Origin: Bifidobacterium catenulatum PV20-2
GTDB taxonomy: Bacteria; Actinomycetota; Actinomycetes; Actinomycetales; Bifidobacteriaceae
Assembly (NCBI RefSeq): GCF_000800455.1
Contig: NZ_CP007456.1
Span: forward strand, 992,001 to 1,056,000
Direction: 5' to 3'
Length of the DNA: 64,000 nt
Shown: positions 1-9,100 of the stretch, piece by piece
Layout: each line of letters opens with the position of its first letter
Numbering within the stretch: the first letter of the stretch is position 1
Program-made: the position numbers and the translations under genes
Notes under the pieces: generated by a model
Seen by the model: only the letters and a program-made list of their open reading frames with translations
Database searches by the model: none
What the model was told of the DNA's origin: nothing

Positions 1-176
1 TCATGGTCACGCATTACACGCGAATCCTCAAGTACATCAAGCCGGATATCGTGCATGTGTTTGCGGCCGGCCACTTCGTCAAGACTGGTGGTCCTGAACT
101 GGCCGACGAGCTTGAGGAATTCGGCTATGACGCATACCTGCCGGAAGGCGCCGACTCCGAAAGCGCGCTGGCATGA
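1..176 (+). CDS. sufC: Fe-S assembly ATPase SufC, C-terminal end (partial)
   Basis: Only the last ~57 codons lie in the window. The readable protein contains [15 protein letters not shown] and [20 protein letters not shown], which matches the segment after the H-loop histidine of SufC, the ABC-type ATPase of the SufBCD scaffold that energises Fe-S cluster assembly in the cytosol. The stop codon overlaps the sufS start (ATGA), so the two genes are probably translationally coupled. The 5' part, including the Walker motifs, is outside the window. Confidence 0.85.
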   Translation, partial: MVTHYTRILKYIKPDIVHVFAAGHFVKTGGPELADELEEFGYDAYLPEGADSESALA

Positions 177-1447
177 CTGATTTCGCAGCGATCCGTAAGG
201 AATTCCCGATTCTTAATCAGAAGATTCACGGCCATCAGCTCGTTTATTTGGATTCCGCGGCGACTTCGCAGAAGCCGCAATGCGTGATCGACGCCGAAAG
301 CGATTTCTATCGCACCATCAACGCCGGTGTGCATCGTGGAGCGCATGAACTTGCCGCACGTAGCACCATGGCGTTCGAGGAGGCGCGTGCCAAGGTGGCG
401 CGTCTTGTCGGCGCCAATACGGTTGAAGGCGAGGAAGAGATCGTCATTACTTCCGGCGCCACGGCAGGATTGAATCTGTTGGCGACCGCCTTCGGCAACG
501 CATCCCAAGGGCGTGGGGGAGAAGCGGCACGACGTTTCGCTGTGAAGCCGGGAGACGAGATCGTCGTATCCAAGGCTGAGCATCATTCTGTGTTGCTGCC
601 ATTCCAGGAACTTGCCGCACGTACCGGAGCGACACTGAAATGGTTTGATCTGGACGATGAAGGACGAATCCTTGCCAATACCGCAGATAAGGTAATCACC
701 GAGCGCACGAAAATCGTGGCCGTCACCCATGTGGGCAATACCACTGGTGCCATCACCGATATTGCGCCGATTGTGAAGCGTGCGCACGAGGTGGGCGCAG
801 TGGTTGTGCTTGACGCGTGTCAGTCTGTGCCGCACCTGAAGATCGATTTTCATGCATTGGACGTGGATTTCGCTGCATGGAGCGCGCATAAGATGTACGG
901 TCCAACAGGCGTCGGCTTCCTATATGGCAAGCGTGAGATGCTCGAAGCGTTGCCTCCGGCGAATTTCGGCGGATCGATGGTAGAACTTGCCTGGATGGAT
1001 CAGGAAGCGCAATATATGGCACCTCCGGCACGTTTCGAGGCGGGTACGCAGCCGGTTGCCCAAGTCGTAGCAGCAGGTGTTGCAGCCGAGTGGCTAATGA
1101 ACATTGGCATGGAAAATCTTGAAGCCCACGAACGCGTTATCGCAGGCGAACTGCTCAAGATGGGGCAGATCGAGGGCGTACGCATTCTTGGACCGCATGC
1201 CAATGAGCAACGTATCGGCACGGTTGCTTTCGAGATCGAAGGCGTTCACCCGCATGACGTCGGCCAGTTCATCGATGCGCAGGGCATCGCCATCCGTGTC
1301 GGTCACCATTGCGCGCAGCCGGTGCACCGCCATTTCGGTGTATATGCATCCAACCGTGCATCCAGTGGCATCTACAACTGCGTCGAAGACGCACAGGCGT
1401 TGGTTGAGGCGTTGAAGAAGGTCCGTCCGTTCTTTGGAGTTAAGTAA
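173..1447 (+). CDS. sufS: Cysteine desulfurase SufS
   Basis: PLP-dependent class V aminotransferase fold enzyme of 424 aa that takes sulfur from L-cysteine and passes it as persulfide to SufU for Fe-S cluster assembly. The PLP lysine is in [10 protein letters not shown] (about K240) and the catalytic cysteine in VGHHCAQP (about C380). [10 protein letters not shown] and [10 protein letters not shown] are typical cofactor-site segments. A loop of about 20 residues (about 109-126, [13 protein letters not shown]) is longer than in many SufS proteins and looks family specific. The ATG overlaps the sufC stop by four bases and sufU follows after five bases, so the genes form one suf operon. Confidence 0.96.
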   Translation: MTDFAAIRKEFPILNQKIHGHQLVYLDSAATSQKPQCVIDAESDFYRTINAGVHRGAHELAARSTMAFEEARAKVARLVGANTVEGEEEIVITSGATAGLNLLATAFGNASQGRGGEAARRFAVKPGDEIVVSKAEHHSVLLPFQELAARTGATLKWFDLDDEGRILANTADKVITERTKIVAVTHVGNTTGAITDIAPIVKRAHEVGAVVVLDACQSVPHLKIDFHALDVDFAAWSAHKMYGPTGVGFLYGKREMLEALPPANFGGSMVELAWMDQEAQYMAPPARFEAGTQPVAQVVAAGVAAEWLMNIGMENLEAHERVIAGELLKMGQIEGVRILGPHANEQRIGTVAFEIEGVHPHDVGQFIDAQGIAIRVGHHCAQPVHRHFGVYASNRASSGIYNCVEDAQALVEALKKVRPFFGVK

Positions 1448-1452
1448 CACAT

Positions 1453-2004
1453 ATGAGTGATTTTGCAATGTCTGGCGACGATCTCGAGCAGATGTACCAA
1501 GAGGTCATTCTCGAAGCCTCAAAGAATCCGCATGGCAAGGAGCATTTCGCTCCAGATCTGGCTTCTGAAAATGCCTTCCAAACGGGAAATGCCACGGTTC
1601 AAGCGGTTCACGAGTATTGCACTCCTGGCGAGTCCCATCAGTTCAATCCGACCTGTGGAGACGAGGCCACCGTGCACGTGGAGGTTTCCGACCAAGAGCC
1701 GCATGTTATCGAACGACTGGTGTGGGACGGTCATGGTTGTTCCATTTCACAGGCCAGCCTCTCGGTGATGGTCGACCTTGTGGAAGGCAAAACCGTGGAT
1801 GAGGCCATGAACTTGGCAAATATCTTCCATAAGCTCATGGAATCACGTGGCAAGGGACTGGATGATGAATCCGCGGAAGAATCCCTTGAGGACGGCATCG
1901 TCTTCCAAGGGGTGTCCAAGTATCCGATGCGCATTAAATGCGCATTGCTTGGTTGGGAAGGTATGAAGGATTCCGTGGCTAAGGCGTTGTCTGCGAAAGC
2001 GTGA
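1453..2004 (+). CDS. sufU: Fe-S assembly sulfur-transfer protein SufU
   Basis: IscU/SufU family protein of 183 aa. In Gram-positive bacteria SufU is the zinc-dependent sulfurtransferase that accepts persulfide from SufS. The three conserved cysteines and the aspartate are visible: TCGDEATVHV (C68, D70), GHGCSISQAS (C96) and RIKCALLGW (C163). The insertion between the second and third cysteine, typical of SufU as opposed to IscU, is present. It follows sufS by five bases and shares its operon. Confidence 0.95.
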   Translation: MSDFAMSGDDLEQMYQEVILEASKNPHGKEHFAPDLASENAFQTGNATVQAVHEYCTPGESHQFNPTCGDEATVHVEVSDQEPHVIERLVWDGHGCSISQASLSVMVDLVEGKTVDEAMNLANIFHKLMESRGKGLDDESAEESLEDGIVFQGVSKYPMRIKCALLGWEGMKDSVAKALSAKA

Positions 2005-2025
2005 CAAGCATCTTTCCGCAAGTGG

Positions 2026-2069
2026 GCCGGTGTTTCGTGCGTTGTGCCTACAGTGAACGAAACACCGGC
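2026..2069 (+). terminator. Strong hairpin between sufU and sufT
   Basis: A perfect 13-bp inverted repeat (2026-2038 GCCGGTGTTTCGT, 2057-2069 ACGAAACACCGGC) with an 18-nt loop lies 22 bp after sufU. No U-run follows, so it may be a partial terminator or an mRNA-processing or stability structure that separates sufT from the rest of the operon. Confidence 0.5.
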
Positions 2070-2135
2070 GACAAACTCCAGTCAACACGATAGGCTACTC
2101 AACAAGAATATACTCGAATCAAATATGGAGCGACA

Positions 2136-2723
2136 ATGAGTGATACCTTGGTACCAGAACCGCAAGCCTCGATTTTCGATTCCGTTGCCAAGGCATTGGG
2201 CAATGACGAGGCCGCTGCGCGTCGCGTCATGCTTAACCCTAATCTCGCCAAAGGATTCAAGGACGGCAAACTAGTGGAAATCGAACACGAGAACATCAAG
2301 CAGGATGCTTGTGGCTGTGGCAATCATGCTGGAGCATGCGGCTGTTCCGCAGAGCAGGATGACGGCATCGCATTGAAGGCTGTCGATGATATCGGACGTG
2401 CGACTGCCGCCGATGTGAAGGAAGCACTACATCAGGTCATTGATCCGGAACTCGGCATTGACGTGATTGATTTGGGCTTGGTATATGGCATTGAAATCGA
2501 TGAGCTTGGCCGTGCCATCATCACAATGACGCTGACCACTCCGGCATGCCCGCTGACCGATTTGATTGAAGACGAGTGCGCAAGCACCCTTGCCGGTCTC
2601 GTTGAGGAATTCCGTATTGATTGGACATGGCAGCCGCGTTGGAGCATGGAAAAGATCACTCCGGAAGGGCGCGAACAGTTGGCTGCGCTTGGATTCAACT
2701 TCGACAATCTTCCGAAATACTGA
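2136..2723 (+). CDS. sufT: SufT-like metal-sulfur cluster maturation protein (MIP18/DUF59)
   Basis: 195 aa. The C-terminal ~100 residues are a MIP18/DUF59 domain (VIDPELGIDVIDLGLVYG, then TLTTPACPLTD with the conserved cysteine near 138), the family that helps load Fe-S clusters onto target proteins. The N-terminal ~75 residues are not part of that domain: they hold a short helical region and a striking cysteine cluster, CGCGNHAGACGC (C59, C61, C68, C70). Position after sufSU agrees with the suf operon order of actinobacteria. The ATG at 2136 follows a GGAG-like site (ATGGAGCGACA). It ends at a bidirectional terminator shared with glgC. Confidence 0.9.
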   Translation: MSDTLVPEPQASIFDSVAKALGNDEAAARRVMLNPNLAKGFKDGKLVEIEHENIKQDACGCGNHAGACGCSAEQDDGIALKAVDDIGRATAADVKEALHQVIDPELGIDVIDLGLVYGIEIDELGRAIITMTLTTPACPLTDLIEDECASTLAGLVEEFRIDWTWQPRWSMEKITPEGREQLAALGFNFDNLPKY

Positions 2724-2750
2724 CAATATAGCAACATGAAAACGACATAA

Positions 2751-2785
2751 AAAAGCGTGCTCCCGACGCTGGGAAGCACGCTTTT
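2751..2785. terminator. Bidirectional rho-independent terminator
   Basis: AAAAGCGTGCT (2751-2761) and AGCACGCTTTT (2775-2785) form a perfect 11-bp stem with A-tract and T-tract on the two sides. It lies between the convergent sufT and glgC genes and can stop transcription from both. Confidence 0.9.
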
Positions 2786-2805
2786 GTTCTGTGTGCGGCA
2801 GAACG

Positions 2806-4050
2806 TCAGTCGTCGACCACGGTACCCTTCGGCACCACAGTGATACCTTCCGGCGTGACGGTGAAGCCACGAGCCAAATCATGTTCAGTGTCGATACCGA
2901 CGGTCGAATTCTCGGTAAGCACAACATTCTTGTCGAGAATCGCCTTGTAGACGCGTGCCCGACGATTGATGGTCACGCCGTCGAACAGAATCGAATCGAC
3001 GACCTGTGACCACGAGTGGATACGCACGTTTGGTGAAAGCACGGAATGGTGCACTTCGCCGCCCGACACGATGACGCCGGGGGAGACGATCGAATCGGTG
3101 GCGTGTCCAAGACGGTCACGACCGGCATGGACGAACTTTGCAGGCGGCAAATTGCCGGACAGCGTGTAGATAGGCCATTCGGTATTGTACAGGTTGAACT
3201 CCGGCACATAGGAAATTAGATCCATATGTGCATCGTAGAACTGCTTCAGAGTACCCACGTCGCGCCAGTAGGCATGATCGGTCGGTGTCGCTCCCGGAAT
3301 CTCGTTGGAATTGAAGTCGTAGACGCCGGCCTCATTGCGAGCCGCGAAGTACGGGGCGATGTCGCCGCCCATATCATGCTTGGTGTCTTCGGCCTTTTCG
3401 TCGAGTGCCAAAGCCTCAAACAGGGCGTCCGTGTTGGCAACGTAATTACCCATGGAAGCGAGGATGGAGTTCGGATCATCCGGCAGACCAGTCGTGGTCT
3501 GCGGCTTCTCCTGGAAGCTTTTGATCATGCTCGGGTGTTCCGGATCAACCTCGATCACGCCAAACTGGTTGGATTGGCTGATCGGCTGGCGAATACCCGC
3601 AACCGTGAACTCCGCACCGGATTCGATGTGCTGCTGCACCATCTGCTGGAAGTCCATGCGGTAGACGTGGTCGGCGCCGACGATCACCACAATATCTGGC
3701 TGCACGTCTTCGATGATGTTGATGGTCTGATAGATGGCGTCGGCCGAGCCGAGATACCAGTGCTTGCCGAGACGCTGCTGGGCAGGAACAGGGGAGACAT
3801 AGTTGCCGAGCAGCGGCGAGAAACGCCACACTGTGGAAATATGCCGGTCGAGCGAATGGGATTTGTACTGGGTGAGCACCACAGTCTGCATGTAGCCGGA
3901 ATTGACCAGATTGCTCAACGGGAAGTCGATCAGTCGGAACACACCGCCGAATGGAACGGCCGGTTTTGCTCGGTCCCTGGTCAAAGGCATCAGACGAGTG
4001 CCTTCACCACCTGCAAGAACGATGGAAAGAATTTTCGGATTCTTCGCCAT
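2806..4050 (-). CDS. glgC: Glucose-1-phosphate adenylyltransferase GlgC
   Basis: ADP-glucose pyrophosphorylase (414 aa), which makes ADP-glucose from glucose-1-phosphate and ATP for glycogen synthesis. The nucleotide-binding signature [29 protein letters not shown] segment is at residues ~12-36, followed by [10 protein letters not shown] and the GSADAIYQ and [11 protein letters not shown] motifs. The C-terminal third is the left-handed beta-helix domain used for allosteric control. The glycosyltransferase gene at 51620 would use its product; the two genes are not adjacent. Confidence 0.96.
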   Translation of the reverse strand: MAKNPKILSIVLAGGEGTRLMPLTRDRAKPAVPFGGVFRLIDFPLSNLVNSGYMQTVVLTQYKSHSLDRHISTVWRFSPLLGNYVSPVPAQQRLGKHWYLGSADAIYQTINIIEDVQPDIVVIVGADHVYRMDFQQMVQQHIESGAEFTVAGIRQPISQSNQFGVIEVDPEHPSMIKSFQEKPQTTTGLPDDPNSILASMGNYVANTDALFEALALDEKAEDTKHDMGGDIAPYFAARNEAGVYDFNSNEIPGATPTDHAYWRDVGTLKQFYDAHMDLISYVPEFNLYNTEWPIYTLSGNLPPAKFVHAGRDRLGHATDSIVSPGVIVSGGEVHHSVLSPNVRIHSWSQVVDSILFDGVTINRRARVYKAILDKNVVLTENSTVGIDTEHDLARGFTVTPEGITVVPKGTVVDD

Positions 4051-4145
4051 GAGAACTCCTCTCCTAGAGCGTCGTTACGACACCGCACACATTGGTCGGT
4101 CTGCATCATCGCAAACCGCTTACGCACTCAATAATTGCATATTTT

Positions 4146-4158
4146 TTGCAACATGCAA
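4146..4158. promoter_or_regulatory. 13-bp palindrome upstream of glgC
   Basis: TTGCAACATGCAA is a perfect palindrome around a central ACA/TGT-type core, about 95 bp upstream of the glgC start. It could be an operator for a LacI- or CRP-like regulator; nothing in the window shows which protein would bind. Confidence 0.3.
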
Positions 4159-4197
4159 GGAGTTTGCACCGCGAGTCTTGAAAATTTGCTGATTGTT

Positions 4198-5115
4198 TCA
4201 GTGAACAGCTGTTGAATAGAAGGCTACGGCGCTCGAAGCGGCGACGTTAAGGCTGTCCACTCCGTGGCTCATGGGAATCTTCACCGTCAGATTGGCACGG
4301 GAGATGGTGTGATGCGACAGGCCGTCGCCTTCAGTGCCGAAAATCAGCGCCAACTTGTCGATATGGTCTTTTTCGTCGTCGGCATTGTTCAAGCGGCGAA
4401 CAAGCTCTTCCAACGAAATGGAGTCGTCTTCAAGAGCCATAGCAACGGTCGTGAACCCAAGATCGTGCAATTCCTGCATGCCGGTGAACGGCCAGTAATG
4501 CTTATCATTTCCGCCGATGCGCGTCCACGGAATCTGAAACACCGTGCCCATCGACACGCGGGCGGCGCGCCGATACAGCGGATCGCCGCAAGAAGGCGTC
4601 ACCAACACGGCGTCGACATCCAACGCGGCCGCGGAGCGCATAAGCGCGCCGACATTGGTGTGGTCAACGATATTTTCCATGACCGCGATGCGGCGTGCTC
4701 CTCGGCAGACTTCCTCGACGCTGGGCAAAGGCCAACGCTTCATCGCAGCCAACGCGCCTCGGTGCAGCCGATAGCCGGTCAGCTGCTTGAGCTGTTCGGG
4801 GGAGGCCACGTACACGGGAATGTCGGTGCCCCATCGGTTGTCGATGAGCATGAAGGTTTCAGCCATGCCTTCAATCCACGGTTCTTCGACCAGCAGCGAT
4901 ATCGGCTCTCGGTTGGCGGCAAGCGCCCTGTCGATGACTTTTGGCGATTCCGCGATGAACAGGCCTTTGCTGGGTTCAAGCTTGTTGCGAAGCTGGATTT
5001 CCGTGAGATTTGGGTTATTGGCCAAAATGTGTGTCTGGAATTGTCTCTGAGGCCTTGTGCTGCAAGGGTCTGGAGGTATTTGAATGTGATGGAGGGGACT
5101 TTCCAGGTCGGCCAA
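4198..5115 (-). pseudogene. TrmH/SpoU-family RNA methyltransferase, 5' end displaced by IS insertion
   Basis: The body is a SPOUT methyltransferase: motif 2 FGTEGDGL and motif 3 IPMSHGVDSLNVAASSAV bind AdoMet at the trefoil knot, and IVDHTNVGALMRSAAAL is motif 1. Family members 2'-O-methylate rRNA or tRNA. The native gene began at 6430 (MQFIHLDSIDDERVAAYTNL...) and would encode about 288 aa, but an IS (5012-6369) now sits after codon ~20. The remaining frame runs on into the IS end and can start at a TTG at 5115, giving a hybrid of 305 aa whose first ~34 residues are IS-derived. The catalytic domain is intact, so residual activity is possible if it is transcribed from inside the IS. Confidence 0.88.
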
Positions 5116-6369
5116 AATGTGTGTCTGAAACCGGTTGGGACGTCTTATAACAGTAGGCGTGAGGAGCGTTTGAATGTGGTTGTCTGAAAGGTATGAGAAT
5201 TCCTCTGTGTCCCGGATGTCACACCACGATGAAGAAGAACGGAAAGACCTCGGCCGGTAGGACGCGCTGGCGGTGCAAGGATCCCGGCTGCGGTAGCTCG
5301 CTGTCGCGCGGCTATGATCGGCGGGCGGCGGATCTGGAGACGTCGCTGCGCTGGTTGTTGTCCAAGCAAAGCCAGGCCGAGTATGCGATCCCGGCGCGCA
5401 CGCTGCGCCGGATGAACGAGTTGTTATGGAGCCTGTGGCCGCCGGTTCCGCTGGTCGACGAGGTGTATGACGTGGTGCATTTGGACGGTATTCACTTGCA
5501 TCGGGATGCGGTCGTGTTGATAGCGATCGCCTGCGGGCATGTGATCGGCTGGTACGTCGCCAAAAGCGAGACCGCTGCCGCGTGGGCTCATCTCATGGCC
5601 AGGATCGCCCCGCCACTGGCGGTGGTGGTCGACGGGGGCGGTGGCATTCTGAAGGCATTGCGCGAGCACTGGCCTGATACCAAGGTGCAGCGGTGCTTGT
5701 TTCACGTGTGCATGAACATCACCCAGCTCACCGGAATCAAGCCAAGGTCCGAGGCAGGCAAACAACTGCGGAAGATTGCTGTCGCCTTGAGCCGCGTGAC
5801 GGACACGGATGCCGCGGCCGCATGGCTCGCCTCCTACAACCAGTGGGAGCAAACGTACGACGCGTTCCTTGACGAGAAGAGCACGTACGCGGACGGTACC
5901 ATAGCCGACCAGCACCAACGCCTCGTCAAAGCCAAACGCATGATCCGCAGACGTATCCGCGAGAACCACCTGTTCACGTTCCTGGAACCACCCAAGGGTT
6001 GCACCACGCCGATCCCAGCGACGAACAACCTCATCGAGTCATGGAACGGGCGGATCCGCGACATGCTCCGCCACCACCGGGGATTAAGCCTGTTGCGCCG
6101 AATCAAGGCGATCTGCTGGTGGTGTTATCAACACACCCGACAGCCCAAACCAGCCTCATGGCTCATAACCAACGCCATCAGTGACCAGCAGATCGAGGAA
6201 CTCTACCGCAAAGCATGGGAACACAGCCCACAAGGCGCATACGAAACCTACGGCATCCCCAACCGGTACGGCACCGGCATCGACTGGAACGAATTCCACA
6301 CCCGCGTAAAATACCCCAACACCACCGACTAACCCCATACCACCAGACACACATTTTGGCCAATAACCC
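5012..6369 (+). mobile_element. IS1249-type insertion sequence, copy 1
   Basis: 1,358-bp element with perfect terminal inverted repeats of 27 bp beginning GGGTTATTGGCCAAAATG (5012 inward and 6369 inward) and an 8-bp target duplication, both consistent with the IS256/IS1249 group. It holds a single transposase gene. The 18-mer GGCCAAAATGTGTGTCTG of the left end (5020-5037) is repeated in direct orientation inside the element (5110-5127), probably a second transposase binding site. A copy of the same length with the same encoded protein lies at 12166-13523. Confidence 0.95.
5193..6332 (+). CDS. IS1249-type DDE transposase, copy 1
   Basis: 379 aa. An N-terminal zinc ribbon (C6, C9, C28, C33) is followed by a MULE/IS256-like DDE domain: D98 in HLDGIH, D147 in VVDGGGG, the QRCLFHV segment that follows the second aspartate in this superfamily, and E282 in NNLIESWNGR. 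It cuts and joins the IS ends. ATG at 5193 follows GAAAGG. The protein is identical to that of copy 2, so both copies are probably recent and functional. Confidence 0.95.
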   Translation: MRIPLCPGCHTTMKKNGKTSAGRTRWRCKDPGCGSSLSRGYDRRAADLETSLRWLLSKQSQAEYAIPARTLRRMNELLWSLWPPVPLVDEVYDVVHLDGIHLHRDAVVLIAIACGHVIGWYVAKSETAAAWAHLMARIAPPLAVVVDGGGGILKALREHWPDTKVQRCLFHVCMNITQLTGIKPRSEAGKQLRKIAVALSRVTDTDAAAAWLASYNQWEQTYDAFLDEKSTYADGTIADQHQRLVKAKRMIRRRIRENHLFTFLEPPKGCTTPIPATNNLIESWNGRIRDMLRHHRGLSLLRRIKAICWWCYQHTRQPKPASWLITNAISDQQIEELYRKAWEHSPQGAYETYGIPNRYGTGIDWNEFHTRVKYPNTTD

Positions 6370-6430
6370 TGAGATTTGTATATGCCGCCACGCGCTCGTC
6401 GTCAATGGAATCAAGATGGATGAACTGCAT
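6370..6430 (-). pseudogene. Severed 5' fragment of the TrmH-family gene
   Basis: Codons 1-20 of the interrupted methyltransferase (MQFIHLDSIDDERVAAYTNL) starting with ATG at 6430 on the minus strand. The native promoter side is left here, cut off from the body at 4198-5011 by the IS. Confidence 0.85.
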
Positions 6431-6468
6431 GTGACCGATCTTTCGCCGAATAGCCTTTCAGATACAAG

Positions 6469-6494
6469 AAAACCCCTTGTTTCCAAGGGGTTTT
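6469..6494 (-). terminator. Terminator of tRNA-Leu
   Basis: AAAACCCCTT (6469-6478) and AAGGGGTTTT (6485-6494) form a 10-bp stem with a 6-nt loop; on the minus strand it ends in a T-run directly downstream of the tRNA. Confidence 0.85.
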
Positions 6495-6496
6495 GC

Positions 6497-6586
6497 TGGT
6501 GTCCGGAGCGGGACTTGAACCCGCACGCCTGTATAAATAGGCACTAGCACCTCAAGCTAGCGCGTCTACCATTCCGCCACCCGGAC
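6497..6586 (-). tRNA. tRNA-Leu (anticodon GAG)
   Basis: The minus strand folds as a class II tRNA: acceptor GTCCGGG/TCCGGAC, D-arm GGCGGAATGGTAGACGC, anticodon stem CTAGC/GCTAG with loop TTGAGGT (anticodon GAG, Leu), a long variable arm typical of tRNA-Leu, T-loop GTTCAAGTC, and an encoded CCA end. A terminator follows at 6469-6494. Confidence 0.95.
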
Positions 6587-6706
6587 AGGTGCGTTGCTCA
6601 CCGGCAACGAATGAAAACTATAGCAGATGCTTGGCGTGATGCAAGTCTCGGCGTGTCGCGCGGAATTCCGCCATTAGTATCCGAGGTGCTGGTAGTCTCT
6701 GGAACT

Positions 6707-7504
6707 ATGACTGATGCCCTTTTTCTGCTTGATACGGAACATGATGATGTGCCTGTGAACAGCGATGAGCTGAACGCCGGATGGAAATTGACGTTGCCTC
6801 AATCGGTGCGTCGCCACGCCATTCAGGCCATGCGTCTGAAAGACGGTGATGAGTTGCAGCTTTCCGATGGTAGGGGATTGCGCATCCATGCGGTGCTGTG
6901 CGACGCGCAGCAGGGAATCGCACAAGTGTCGAGCTTCAGCAAGGAGCCGCAGCCCATCACCAAACTCGCTTTGATTCAGGCGTTGACCAAAACGGGGCAT
7001 GATGAACAGGCCATCGACACGGCAACGCAGATCGGTGTGGACGAGGTAATTCCATGGCAGGCCGATCGTTCCATCGCCAAATGGAAGGTAGGGCGTACCG
7101 GCAAGAAGTGGAGGCAAGTGCTTGAGGCGGCCACCGAACAATCGCGACGTTCCTGGACGCCTGAATTGGGGGAGTGCGTGACCAGCAAGCAGCTGGTCGC
7201 CATATGCAAACGTGCCTGCGTGCGCGGCGATATGGTAATCGTGCTGCACCAGGATGCCACCAAAACCTGGAACCAGCTGGAGGAGTCGATCGCGGCGCTT
7301 TCCGACAAGTGTCTACAAGACGGGCGTCAGCGTACCGTGTACGTGGTGGTCGGGCCGGAAGGTGGTATCGGCGACGCGGAAATCGAGTCTTTCACCAATG
7401 CCGGAGCCGAAGTATGCGTGCTTGGAAGTAACATTCTGCGGGCGTCCACGGCCGGTCCGGTCGCATTGTCGCTGCTCGCACGGGCGTTGGGACGTTTCGT
7501 TTGA
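6707..7504 (+). CDS. rsmE: 16S rRNA (uracil1498-N3)-methyltransferase RsmE
   Basis: SPOUT methyltransferase of about 265 aa that methylates U1498 of 16S rRNA. Visible signatures are an N-terminal PUA-like domain (SVRRHAIQAMRLKDGDEL), KGIDEVIPW-like IGVDEVIPWQADRSI, the AEQSRRSW-like ATEQSRRSW, and the cofactor knot VGPEGGIGDAEIESF and LGSNILRASTA. The frame is open from 6611, but the ATG at 6707 fits the family N-terminus. It is the first gene of a co-directional run with hit, phoH, ybeY, corC and era. Confidence 0.92.
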   Translation: MTDALFLLDTEHDDVPVNSDELNAGWKLTLPQSVRRHAIQAMRLKDGDELQLSDGRGLRIHAVLCDAQQGIAQVSSFSKEPQPITKLALIQALTKTGHDEQAIDTATQIGVDEVIPWQADRSIAKWKVGRTGKKWRQVLEAATEQSRRSWTPELGECVTSKQLVAICKRACVRGDMVIVLHQDATKTWNQLEESIAALSDKCLQDGRQRTVYVVVGPEGGIGDAEIESFTNAGAEVCVLGSNILRASTAGPVALSLLARALGRFV

Positions 7505-7586
7505 TGCCACTGCCGACGATTTGCCGTGGATTATCCCGGTTGCGCAATAGCATGGTCATGACGGTTTCCCAGCATTAAGGAGCATT

Positions 7587-7922
7587 ATGAGCGACAAGGA
7601 TTGCCTGTTCTGCAAGATCATCGCAGGAGAGATTCCAAGCGAAAAGGTGTATGAGGACGATACCACCTACGCGTTCAAGGACATCAATCCGAAGGCCAAA
7701 GTCCATGTGCTTGTGGTGCCTCGTGAGCATTATGCGAACGTGGCCGAGCTCGCGGCGGCCGATCCGCAGCAGCTTGCCCACATGGCTCAAGTCGCGCAGA
7801 ACATCGCAGACAAGGAATTCCATGGCGCCTTCCGTCTGATCTTCAACACCGGGCTTGATGCGGGACAGACCGTATTCCATGTGCATGCCCACGTGCTGAC
7901 CGGTGAAAAACTCGACGAATAG
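7587..7922 (+). CDS. HIT-family nucleotide hydrolase/transferase
   Basis: 111-aa histidine-triad protein. The N-terminal [20 protein letters not shown] and the catalytic HVHAHVLTG motif near the C-terminus (H-phi-H-phi-H) are both present. HIT/HINT proteins hydrolyse AMP-lysine or other nucleotidyl adducts; the physiological substrate is not predictable here. ATG at 7587 is preceded by AAGGAGC. Confidence 0.93.
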   Translation: MSDKDCLFCKIIAGEIPSEKVYEDDTTYAFKDINPKAKVHVLVVPREHYANVAELAAADPQQLAHMAQVAQNIADKEFHGAFRLIFNTGLDAGQTVFHVHAHVLTGEKLDE

Positions 7923-7960
7923 CTTTCTTTTCCCTATATATCAACGTTAGAAGAGGTTTT

Positions 7961-9100
7961 GTGGCCACCACTACACGTACCATCGCGATTCCCCAACAGC
8001 TTGATCCGGTAACCGTGCTTGGGCCGGTCGACGAGGTTCTCCGGGAAGTGGAACGAGCGTTCCCCGACCTGACCATCATCGTCAGAGGCGACCGTATCGC
8101 GATCATGTCACGTTCCAACAAATCTGAATCCCAAGCCGCACAGGCCGAACATGTGATTGAAAACATCATTCAAGCCGCATATACGGCTCCGATGGACGCC
8201 GACACGGTGCGACGCATGCTCGATCAAAATGTGTTGAAAAACCCCGTTCGAGCCACGCGCCCGGGGCATGGGCGTGTAGTGGAGGGACTACGTTTGGCTG
8301 ATAGGCAGCAGGGGCGTGCCGCACAACGTGAGCATGCCGCAGACCGCCGCAAGCCGCACGTGCCAGGAGTGATCACCTTTGCGCTTGGTAAGCCGGTCCG
8401 CGCGAAAACCGCTGGTCAGGTCGCCTATATCAATGCCATTGAGTCGCACACCATCACGTTCGCCATTGGTCCCGCTGGTACAGGTAAGACGTATCTTGCA
8501 GTAGCCAAGGCGGTTCGCGCCTTTCAGGATCGGCAGGTGCGACGCATCATCCTGACCAGACCTGCGGTGGAAGCCGGAGAGAACCTCGGTTTCCTGCCGG
8601 GCACACTGAACGAAAAAGTCGATCCGTATCTTCGACCGCTGTACGATGCGCTTTCCGACATGCTTGGAGCGGACCTGCTCAAACGCTACATGGACGACGG
8701 TACCATTGAAGTCGCGCCGCTTGCGTACATGCGTGGACGCACGCTCAACGATGCGTTCGTGATCCTCGACGAAGCGCAGAATACCACCGAACAGCAGATG
8801 AAGATGTTCCTGACACGACTGGGTTTCAACACGAAAATGATCATCACGGGTGACGTGACGCAGGTCGATCTGACAGTACCGAAATCCGGTCTTGCCACCA
8901 TTGAACGCATACTTGACGGCATCGACGACATAGCGTTCGCCCATCTCAAGCCGGAAGACGTGGTACGACACGCGCTGGTCGGCAAAATCGTCGCAGCCTA
9001 TGATCGACACGCGGCCATTGCCGGTGACCATAGTCGGCACGTCGCAGGCAAAACCACATCCAAGCAAACGGACGAGCAAATCGAAAGGAACGCTGAATGA
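7961..9100 (+). CDS. PhoH-like ATPase (YbeZ)
   Basis: 379-aa PhoH family protein. The N-terminus resembles a KH-like domain, then the P-loop [17 protein letters not shown] and the Walker [24 protein letters not shown] with [15 protein letters not shown] [13 protein letters not shown]. YbeZ is an ATPase that works with the endoribonuclease YbeY in ribosome and rRNA quality control, and ybeY follows with a four-base overlap. Translation starts at GTG 7961 behind AGAAGAGG. The C-terminal ~45 residues are polar and not conserved. Confidence 0.92.
   Translation: MATTTRTIAIPQQLDPVTVLGPVDEVLREVERAFPDLTIIVRGDRIAIMSRSNKSESQAAQAEHVIENIIQAAYTAPMDADTVRRMLDQNVLKNPVRATRPGHGRVVEGLRLADRQQGRAAQREHAADRRKPHVPGVITFALGKPVRAKTAGQVAYINAIESHTITFAIGPAGTGKTYLAVAKAVRAFQDRQVRRIILTRPAVEAGENLGFLPGTLNEKVDPYLRPLYDALSDMLGADLLKRYMDDGTIEVAPLAYMRGRTLNDAFVILDEAQNTTEQQMKMFLTRLGFNTKMIITGDVTQVDLTVPKSGLATIERILDGIDDIAFAHLKPEDVVRHALVGKIVAAYDRHAAIAGDHSRHVAGKTTSKQTDEQIERNAE

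Larger units (their letters stand above)
5004..6377. repeat. 8-bp target-site duplication of IS copy 1
   Basis: TGAGATTT occurs at 5004-5011 and 6370-6377, immediately outside the two IS ends. Removing the IS and one copy restores an uninterrupted methyltransferase reading frame, which proves direction and site of the insertion. Confidence 0.95.
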
